Of a stretch of DNA of 29,198 bases, positions 23,581-29,198 are shown one piece after another. A program made the position numbers and the translations under genes. The notes under the pieces are model-generated. The model did not search any database, was not told the DNA's origin, and was given only the letters and a program-made list of their open reading frames with translations. Source of the DNA: JAGOME01 sp039812375 (GTDB taxonomy: Bacteria; Actinomycetota; Actinomycetes; Actinomycetales; Dermatophilaceae); assembly GCA_039812375.1 (NCBI GenBank), contig JBDIAO010000032.1, positions 1 through 29,198 on the forward strand. Direction: 5' to 3'. Positions within the stretch are counted from its first letter, which is position 1. Each line of letters opens with the position of its first letter.

Positions 23581-25200
23581 ATGTGTCTTACGGGAACACG
23601 CGACATCGGAAGATGTGGAGTGGTCCCGTTTGGCTTCGTTGCCTCCCGTCGCCTCTCGGACGATGGTCGCGAACGGCTCAGCGAGGCGCGGGCGTAGCTG
23701 CTCGTCCTCGGTGATCTCCAACCGTGTGTAGAACGCCTGGTTCGCCAGCCGCCTGCTCCCGTCATCGGAGTAGGCGTAGGCCCGGTGCGCATCGGTCAGT
23801 AGCCGCAGGCTGTCATGGAGGAACGCCCGACCGCCGACATGCTGCTCGCTGTGTTCACGCAGGCGGTGCTCGATGTCGGCGAGTCCAGCTCGGATGCGGT
23901 CTTGGTGACGTTTGAGCGTCGGGAGGTCGATGGCGTCGGCGAAGTGCGCCGTGAGCAGTTTGTCGCTTTCTGCTTCGAGGCGTGCCCGGTTTGCGGTGAG
24001 GTCGGCGAGTTCCTGATTCTTGCCGGTGCTGCGCTCGTCGAACGCGGCGTCGACCTCGGCGGCGAGGTGCTGGTAGTCGTCTTCGCTGATCGTGATGCTG
24101 GCGTAGGAGTCTGCGACGAGCCGTTCCGCAACCTGCACGGGCACCGCCCGTCGGGTGCAGTCGGTGCGTTTCGCTGCTCTGCCGGAGCAGACGAAGTAGG
24201 CGTAGGTCGTGCCGCGCGGGTTGGTCGCGAAGTCGAGCAGCATCCGTGACCCGCAACCGCCGCAGTGCAGTAGCCCTTTCAGGTGGTGGGCGTGTTGGAC
24301 GTGCCGGGTTGCGTGCACGTTGCGCGCCTTCAACAGCGATTGCACCTGATCGAAGAGCGCCGGCTCCACGATGGGCTCGTGCGCGCCTGGATGCAGCGCG
24401 CCCTTGTAGCGGATCACCCCGGCGTAGTACGGGTTCGTGAGCAGCTTGTAGAGCGTGTTCTTACCCAGCGGCTTCGACGGACGCTTCGGCGTAGCCACAG
24501 TCACCAGGCCACGTGCGGTGAGATCGTGCAGGAGGCCGGTCACGGAGGTCTCGCCCTCGGCGTAGGTCTCGAATGCCCACCGGATCAACGGTGCGCGCTC
24601 GGGATCGACCTCGACGGTACGAATCTCGCGACCTTGTTCGTCGGTGCGGCGGACGTTGAGATACCCGACCGGCGCGCGCATCGGGGTGCCGCCCTGGGCG
24701 AGCTTCTGCGTCAACCCTTTGGTGACCTCGGTAGCGAGGTTGCGGCTGTAGAACTCAGCGATGGACGACATGATCCCGTGCACCAGCATCCCCGACGGCG
24801 TTTGGTCGATCGACTCGGTAGCCGACGCGAGCGTCACCCCAGCAGATAGCAGCGCCTGGTGGATTGCCACGTCGTCGGCGCGGTTGCGGGCGAGCCGGTC
24901 GAGCTTGTGCACGATGCAGAACTGCACACGGGTTGCGGCGATGAACGCCAGCATGTCCCGCAACCCGTCACGATCTGCGGAGCGCGCCGACTCACCCGCG
25001 TCTACGAACTCGCGCACGACCCGCGCCCCCAGCTCAGCGGCTTTGCGCTGGTTGGCCTCGCGTTGCGCCGGGATGGAGAATCCTTCGTCGGTGCCGCCGC
25101 GCTCGGCCTGCTCCCGTGTTGAGACACGCAGGTAGGACACTGCGAGCAGCACCGGGGCGTCCGCCCCGACGGCGGTGTCGGTGGTGACTGTGTTGCTCAT
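23536..25200 (-). CDS. Large serine recombinase (integrase)
   Basis: A 554-residue site-specific recombinase. The N-terminal resolvase domain (VSYLRVSTREQ with Ser27 as the nucleophile; FCIVHKLDRLARN; FYSRNLATEVTKGL) is followed by the Recombinase domain (VGYLNVRRTDEQ to KNTLYKLLTNPYYAGVIRY) and a zinc ribbon (HCGGCGSRM and VCSGRAAKRTDC). After it comes a coiled-coil region (EVDAAFDERSTGKNQELADL onward). It integrates and excises DNA through a 5'-phosphoserine intermediate. ATG 25200 has AAGGAGG at good spacing. The last 13 or so residues (DVEGLEPPTSRV) and the stop derive from the antisense of tRNA-Val, so the native C-terminus in the excised circle should differ. Codon words differ from those of the genes to the left. 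Confidence 0.93.
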   Translation of the reverse strand: MSNTVTTDTAVGADAPVLLAVSYLRVSTREQAERGGTDEGFSIPAQREANQRKAAELGARVVREFVDAGESARSADRDGLRDMLAFIAATRVQFCIVHKLDRLARNRADDVAIHQALLSAGVTLASATESIDQTPSGMLVHGIMSSIAEFYSRNLATEVTKGLTQKLAQGGTPMRAPVGYLNVRRTDEQGREIRTVEVDPERAPLIRWAFETYAEGETSVTGLLHDLTARGLVTVATPKRPSKPLGKNTLYKLLTNPYYAGVIRYKGALHPGAHEPIVEPALFDQVQSLLKARNVHATRHVQHAHHLKGLLHCGGCGSRMLLDFATNPRGTTYAYFVCSGRAAKRTDCTRRAVPVQVAERLVADSYASITISEDDYQHLAAEVDAAFDERSTGKNQELADLTANRARLEAESDKLLTAHFADAIDLPTLKRHQDRIRAGLADIEHRLREHSEQHVGGRAFLHDSLRLLTDAHRAYAYSDDGSRRLANQAFYTRLEITEDEQLRPRLAEPFATIVREATGGNEAKRDHSTSSDVACSRKTHWVDVEGLEPPTSRV

Positions 25201-25229
25201 GGTGGCCTCCTTCGCCTCGCAAGGGTCCA

Positions 25230-25529
25230 TTAACGGGGTGGTGTGGCGCCAGGCGACGGTGGTGGAAAATGTCCACCAACGTCGTGCCCTGCGGAGCGGC
25301 TGCCTTCGGGGGCTGACGGTCCCGGAAATTTTCCGGAACCGTCAATCGGATCCGATGATTCAGGTCCGATGCCGTCGGGCAGGGCCAGCCCGTAGGGGTC
25401 TGGTTCTCCGTTGGCCCACGTGCGGTGCCGTACCTCTGCGATCCCCAGCACCCACTCGATGAGCCGGGCCAAGTCAGGCTCGTCACGCCGCGTCACGCGC
25501 AGCCGCAGGTTCCTCGCATCAGAGTCCAT
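25230..25529 (-). CDS. Small hypothetical protein upstream of the recombinase
   Basis: A 99-residue hydrophilic protein if it begins at ATG 25529 (MDSDARNLRLRVTRRDEP). The middle reads LARLIEWVLGIAEVRH and GEPDPYGLALPDG; the Pro/Gly/Ser-rich tail has no recognisable fold. No ribosome binding site is visible before 25529, so a start further upstream in the same frame (open to 25628) is possible. It ends 30 bases before the recombinase start and points the same way, so the two are probably co-transcribed. It might be a recombination directionality factor or simply an accessory ORF; there is no sequence evidence for either. Confidence 0.5.
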   Translation of the reverse strand: MDSDARNLRLRVTRRDEPDLARLIEWVLGIAEVRHRTWANGEPDPYGLALPDGIGPESSDPIDGSGKFPGPSAPEGSRSAGHDVGGHFPPPSPGATPPR

Positions 25530-25611
25530 GCCAAGTAGATGCGCAGCACTTCCCAAACGCGAGCACCCCGACGAATTACCACCCGCCGTACGACCCACTT
25601 CCGAGGAGACA

Positions 25612-25654
25612 CGCCTCTTGCAGATCAAGGACCGAACTAGTCCGTATGGAATTG
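25612..25654 (+). repeat. Left arm of a 43-bp inverted repeat around the tetR gene
   Basis: This arm matches the reverse complement of 26310-26352 at 36 of 43 positions, including a 15-base perfect run starting TCTTGCAGATCAAGG, and the ACTAGT core is kept. It begins 58 bases beyond the tetR stop end and lies upstream of the small ORF/recombinase unit. It could be a second operator for the TetR protein controlling the recombinase operon, or the end of a small mobile cassette. Confidence 0.75.
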
Positions 25655-25676
25655 TGATGACGCCAGACTACCTCGC

Positions 25677-26273
25677 CTAGGGTATCTCCGGCAGGGCGAA
25701 CTTTGGCAGCCCCAGCAAGCCACGCCCCAGCGCAGCGGTGAACAGCTCCTCGGCGAGGGCGTCGAACTCCGGCGCAAGGAACTGTGCTGCGGCGTCCGCG
25801 ATGTCGAGGTCGGAGCCTGGCTCGTCAGCCCGCAGGTGCACGACGATCACGGCACGGATGTCGTCACACCAGTCCTGGGTCGCGGTCGCCAGCGACGGCA
25901 GAGCTCCAGCGACCGCATCGGCGAGGAGCCTGACCAGGGCCTGTCCTTCCTTGCGAGTGAACAGGCGGTCCAGTGCCGTCACGATGCTGGCCCGCACTTC
26001 GTCAACCTCGGAGCCTTCGGTCGTGGGGCTGCCGTCGAGGAACGCGATCGTGCTCACTCTCATGTGACTGATCGCGTCCAGCGCAAGCCCCTCTTTCCCC
26101 TTACCGGGGAAGTGGTGATACATGCTGCCATGCCCCACCCCGGAGCGTTGCTGGAACATCTGCGGACTCGTCGCCTCGAACCCCCGTTCCGCCAGGAGCG
26201 CGCACGCTGCCGCGACGAGTTTCTGCTTCGAGTCGTACGCTGGACGCCCCGGTCCACGCCGCATCTCCACCAT
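25677..26273 (-). CDS. TetR/AcrR-family transcriptional regulator
   Basis: A 198-residue repressor. The DNA-binding domain covers about residues 8-60: KQKLVAAACALLAERGFEAT, then MFQQRSGVGHGSMYHHFPGK, the recognition helix with the typical YHHFPGK ending. The rest is a helical ligand-binding/dimerisation domain (ALDRLFTRKEGQALVRLLAD and so on) of usual length, with no sequence clue to the ligand. ATG 26273 (MVEMRRGPGRP) has GAGGAG at good spacing; the frame extends to 26312 without support. Autoregulation through the repeat at 26310-26352, just upstream, is likely. It sits between the recombinase unit and the divergent ATPase/nuclease gene and may control either. Confidence 0.88.
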   Translation of the reverse strand: MVEMRRGPGRPAYDSKQKLVAAACALLAERGFEATSPQMFQQRSGVGHGSMYHHFPGKGKEGLALDAISHMRVSTIAFLDGSPTTEGSEVDEVRASIVTALDRLFTRKEGQALVRLLADAVAGALPSLATATQDWCDDIRAVIVVHLRADEPGSDLDIADAAAQFLAPEFDALAEELFTAALGRGLLGLPKFALPEIP

Positions 26274-26601
26274 CGCACCCGCTCCTCGCAGCTCCAACTG
26301 GCAAGCCGCCAATTTCGTACAGACTAGTATGGACCTTGATCTGCAAGACGCGTGCTGCCCGTGGTGAGCCTCGTCGTGGCTGCGAATACTCGGAGCGACG
26401 CGAGGGCGGCAGCAGCCGCTTCCGCATCAAAGGGCAGGTGCGCGGGTGGGCATGAGTGCGAACTCGGCGGACCGTCCAGCCGATCAGCCGGGTCTTAGTG
26501 ATCTATCGAGCAGCATCTCCGTGTGCTGTTCCGCGCGGTGTCGGTGCCACGTGGGATGCTTGAGCCGTGGGCCGAGTTGGCCTGCGCATCGAGGAGGTTT
26601 C
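26274..26601. other. Divergent intergenic region between tetR and the OLD-like gene
   Basis: 328 bases without a supported gene. It contains the right arm of the inverted repeat (26310-26352) and the ribosome binding site GAGGAGG (26591-26597) of the OLD-like gene. Open frames crossing it lack conserved content. No convincing -35/-10 pair was found, though a promoter for each divergent gene must lie here. Confidence 0.5.
26310..26352 (-). repeat. Right arm of the 43-bp inverted repeat; probable tetR operator/promoter
   Basis: This is the partner of 25612-25654 (36/43 identical in opposite orientation). It lies 37 bases upstream of the tetR start and contains the dyad-like word GTACAGACTAGTAT, of the size TetR dimers bind. 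The promoter of tetR should overlap it. Confidence 0.75.
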
Positions 26602-28572
26602 ATGCAACTCAGGGCCGTCACGCTCAAGCTCTACCGCAACTTCGTGGACGAGCAGCGCATCGTTGTCGAGCCCGATGTGACGTGCCTTGTCGGCAAGAAC
26701 GAGTCAGGTAAGACAACCATTCTCAAAGCACTCCATCGTCTGAAGCCAGCAAATGGAGACGACACCCAGTTCGACCTCACGACCGAGTACCCGCGTTGGC
26801 GGCTTGCCGCCGATAGGCGAAAGAACGACGCCCTGGATCAGACTCGACCGATCGCAGCGGAGTTCTGCCTGGATGATGCAGACCGAGCTGCACTCGAGGA
26901 TGAGTATGGAGTGCCGATCCCCAATGCAACGATCTGTCGAGCAACCCGCAGCTACGCGAACAAGTCAACTGCGTCACTGACTGCAACGCTAGATACGGTT
27001 GCAACGGAGGCTGCGGCGACGGCGAAGGTGGTAGACGAGGACTTCGGCAAACTTGACACATCTGAATCGTTAGCTGAACTCGTGGCCAGCGCCAAAGCAC
27101 TTGCCAAGGAGCATCGAGACCAGGGCGAAAGTGCGCGCGCCAAGACCCTGACAGCGTTTGCGGGCGAGGCCGAGAAGTACGAGGTTCTACTGAATCCAAG
27201 CTCGGCCACGCAAGAGCAGACGCGTGCATTATGGGCACGCGTGCCTAGCTTCTTCTACTTCTCCAACTACGACACGCTACCCGGGGAAACGAATCTCACC
27301 GAGTTGGCGGGCAAGATCAACGCGGAGACGGAACTCTCGGCCCGGGAACGGACAGTCGTCTCGCTGCTCGCCCACGCCGGCGAGACGCCCCAAGACTTCC
27401 TGGATGACAACTACGACAGTCGAAAGGCTGAACTCCAGTCGGCGAGCATCGACCTGAGCCGGCGCGTGTTCAAGTACTGGCAACAGAACCCCGACCTGGC
27501 AGTCATCTTCGACACCGACAACCGTGTGGTCACACAGCAGCCCAACGGCAACCAAGTTGCGAATCGATTCCTCAAGATCGAACTCCGTGATGGACGGCAT
27601 GGTGATGTGGAGACCAACTTCGACACTCGCTCAACAGGGTTCCAGTGGTTCTTCTCGTTCTTCGCTGCCTTCAGCGCGTATCAAGATTCGGATGATGCTG
27701 TAGTCGTGCTACTGGACGAGCCGGGTACAAGCCTCCACGGCGATGCTCAGCACGAGTTCGTTGACTACATCTTCAGCGAGTTGGGGGCGTCCAAGCAGAC
27801 GATCTACACCACGCACTCCCAACACATGGTCGATCCCGCTCGCTACGAGAAGTTGCGAGCCGTCCACGACCGCGCCACGCGCGACAATCCGGATCTCGGA
27901 GTTGTCGTCACCCTCCCCAACCTGAGTGCTGATGCTGCGACGATCCTGCCCATCGAGTCAGCGCTCGGATACTCAGTCAGCCGACACTTGTTCATCGGCT
28001 CCGGGCAACACCTGGCGGTCGAGGGCAGCAGCGACTTCGTCTACTTGCAGCGACTCACCGAGCACCTGACAAGCCAAGGCAAGGCGGGGCTCGACCCACG
28101 CTTGTCGGTGATTCCAGTTGGTGGCGCAGACAACCTGCCTGCGTTTGTGGCACTTCTTGGTCGGCGGCTCAAGGTGTCAGCTCTCGTGGACGGTGCCAAG
28201 TCCAGTTCACGACTGAGTAGGATCAAGGCCGCTGCTGTCGATAACGACGTCTCTGAGTCCGCGATTATCGCCGTTTCACAAGTGGACAGCCTGCCGAGCA
28301 ACGCCGACATCGAGGACCTGTTCACGGTGGCCGACTACCTGCGTCTCTATAACTGGACGTTCGGGACGAACGTCGCGCCAGCGGACTTGGCGACCACCGA
28401 TGAGCCGATCCTGAAGAAGCTCATCGACTACCGCGGCAACGACTTCGACCACGCTCTGCCGGCCCACGTCCTAACTGCTCGGCGCGATGAGTTCTTCGCC
28501 AGCGTCGATAGCAAGACGATCGATAACTTTCAGACACTGTTCTCACTCCTGAACGGCACGGTTCAGGCATGA
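26602..28572 (+). CDS. OLD/GajA-like AAA ATPase with C-terminal TOPRIM nuclease domain
   Basis: A 656-residue ABC/SMC-type ATPase-nuclease. The ATPase lobe has Walker A GKNESGKT (residues 31-38), an intervening helical insertion (about 130-260), a signature-like RSTGFQWFFSFFAAF, Walker B VVLLDEPGTSLH (Asp372-Glu373) and the H-loop THSQHMV (His405). The C-terminal TOPRIM lobe has Glu474 (LAVEGSSDFVYLQ), VIPVGGADNLPAF, Asp530 (LVDGAKSS) and ADIEDLF. This order is that of OLD-family nucleases and Gabija GajA, which cut DNA in phage defence. The second acidic residue of the usual DxD is not obvious. The GAGGAGG six bases upstream fixes the start at 26602; the frame open back to 26446 lacks conservation. 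No UvrD-type helicase (GajB) follows; a DNA adenine methylase does. Confidence 0.88.
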   Translation: MQLRAVTLKLYRNFVDEQRIVVEPDVTCLVGKNESGKTTILKALHRLKPANGDDTQFDLTTEYPRWRLAADRRKNDALDQTRPIAAEFCLDDADRAALEDEYGVPIPNATICRATRSYANKSTASLTATLDTVATEAAATAKVVDEDFGKLDTSESLAELVASAKALAKEHRDQGESARAKTLTAFAGEAEKYEVLLNPSSATQEQTRALWARVPSFFYFSNYDTLPGETNLTELAGKINAETELSARERTVVSLLAHAGETPQDFLDDNYDSRKAELQSASIDLSRRVFKYWQQNPDLAVIFDTDNRVVTQQPNGNQVANRFLKIELRDGRHGDVETNFDTRSTGFQWFFSFFAAFSAYQDSDDAVVVLLDEPGTSLHGDAQHEFVDYIFSELGASKQTIYTTHSQHMVDPARYEKLRAVHDRATRDNPDLGVVVTLPNLSADAATILPIESALGYSVSRHLFIGSGQHLAVEGSSDFVYLQRLTEHLTSQGKAGLDPRLSVIPVGGADNLPAFVALLGRRLKVSALVDGAKSSSRLSRIKAAAVDNDVSESAIIAVSQVDSLPSNADIEDLFTVADYLRLYNWTFGTNVAPADLATTDEPILKKLIDYRGNDFDHALPAHVLTARRDEFFASVDSKTIDNFQTLFSLLNGTVQA

Positions 28573-28684
28573 TCTGTCGCGCCGCAGCAGTCACTAGCAA
28601 TTGTCATGCCGCTTCGCCGAGACCGGCGATAGTGGCAACGCCAAGCGGGACAAGTAGGCGTAGTGACGCAAGCGAGGAGGCCCT

Positions 28685-29198
28685 GTGACCTTACAACTCC
28701 CGATGTTCGACCTTGGGTTTGGGGAAGAGGTCGAGCAGGCTGAGAACCCGGAGTACATCTCTCGCCAATTGATTACCTACATCGGCAACAAGCGCGGACT
28801 CGCTGATCCGATTGAGCGCGCCGTGCGTGAGGTTCGGGACCGCGTGGGTGGACGGAAACTTCGCTCTCTTGACCTGTTCTCTGGATCAGGATTCGTTTCC
28901 CGACTCCTCAAGAAGCACTCAAGTCTCATTGCCGCGAACGACATGGAAGCATACGCGCGCGCTGTCAGCGAGTGCTACCTCTCGAACCGGGATGAAAAAC
29001 TCCTAGCGGAGGCGGCCGCGCTCGTGGCGCATCTGAACGACGTTGCAGCGAAAGGTGTCGTGCGGGATGGCTTCATCAGAGACCTCTACTCTCCTGCCGA
29101 CGACACGAACATCAAGTTTGGTGAGCGAGTGTTCTACTCCAGCGACAACGCACGCCGGCTCGACTTCTATGCTCAAGAGATTCAGGAACTACCGGCAG
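28685..29198 (+). CDS. D12-class DNA adenine methylase, 3' end cut by window
   Basis: At least 171 residues are open to the window edge. The start GTG 28685 has GAGGAGG six bases upstream. TYIGNKRGLADPIERAV and the S-adenosylmethionine-binding SLDLFSGSGFVSRLLKKHS are typical of D12 (Dam-type) N6-adenine methyltransferases, the latter equivalent to the DPPY-family FxGxG motif. The ND-type block IAANDMEAYARAVSECYLSN follows. The catalytic (D/N)PPY motif should lie beyond the window. It begins 112 bases after the ATPase-TOPRIM gene in the same direction. It could be the protective half of a restriction system or an orphan methylase of the element. Confidence 0.85.
   Translation, partial: MTLQLPMFDLGFGEEVEQAENPEYISRQLITYIGNKRGLADPIERAVREVRDRVGGRKLRSLDLFSGSGFVSRLLKKHSSLIAANDMEAYARAVSECYLSNRDEKLLAEAAALVAHLNDVAAKGVVRDGFIRDLYSPADDTNIKFGERVFYSSDNARRLDFYAQEIQELPA

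Noticed and set aside
26602..28572. Calling the ATPase-TOPRIM gene a complete Gabija system
   Set aside because: No UvrD-like helicase (GajB) is present; the next gene is a methylase.
28566..28610. GGCATGA/TCATGCC inverted repeat after the OLD-like gene
   Set aside because: The arms are perfect but lie 31 bases apart and no T-tract follows, so it could be chance.
23577..29198. Second copy of the tRNA-Val 3' end marking the far att site
   Set aside because: I searched by eye for the T-arm/acceptor sequence and found none, so the element probably extends beyond the window.
1..29198. CRISPR arrays or rRNA genes
   Set aside because: No regularly spaced repeats and no rRNA-like sequence were seen; the tandem repeats found are contiguous, not spacer-separated.

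Overview
The window comes from the chromosome of a high-GC actinobacterium. The evidence is dense GC-rich coding with G/C at third positions, ATGA/GTGA start-stop overlaps, GAGGAG-type ribosome binding sites, one probable leaderless gene, and actinobacterial-type families (NYN protein, PGPGW protein, PabB/PabC pair). A skew toward the word GTATGCC/GGCATAC in the core part looks like a lineage signature. Intrasporangiaceae or a relative is my guess, but the sequence does not prove it.

Bases 1-12300 are metabolic and accessory genes: a decayed serine-hydrolase fragment, a PuuP-like amine importer, a secreted beta-helix protein, a short-chain dehydrogenase, a DmdA-like folate-dependent demethylase, a DinB-fold protein, a cupin, a zinc alcohol dehydrogenase, a very large PLP-dependent Orn/Lys/Arg-type decarboxylase translationally coupled to a HutD-family protein, and a CopD-like membrane protein coupled to a TusA-like protein.

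Bases 12281-17652 are minus-strand genes that look like a catabolic or uptake unit: a cytochrome P450 overlapping a luciferase-like (LLM) oxidoreductase, then an APC permease, a FadR-type GntR regulator and a cytoplasmic Cache-domain protein. The promoter in front of the permease lies inside a perfect 12-bp inverted repeat, the likely operator. Bases 17692-23357 read rightward: an enoyl-CoA hydratase-like protein, two small membrane proteins (one an apparently shortened lysoplasmalogenase), an NYN-domain RNase-like protein, and a tightly coupled pabB-pabC-PGPGW operon for 4-aminobenzoate synthesis.

At 23503 a tRNA-Val(CAC) gene marks the edge of an integrated element that runs to the window end. 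A large serine recombinase sits directly against it, and its last codons and stop are read from the antisense strand of the tRNA. Next come a small companion ORF, a TetR regulator bracketed by an 84%-identical 43-bp inverted repeat, an OLD/GajA-like ATPase-TOPRIM protein, and the start of a D12-class DNA adenine methylase. This right part uses different words (no GTATGCC) and looks horizontally acquired. The OLD-like nuclease plus adenine methylase pair is the best candidate for an unusual defence system, but it is cut by the window end.
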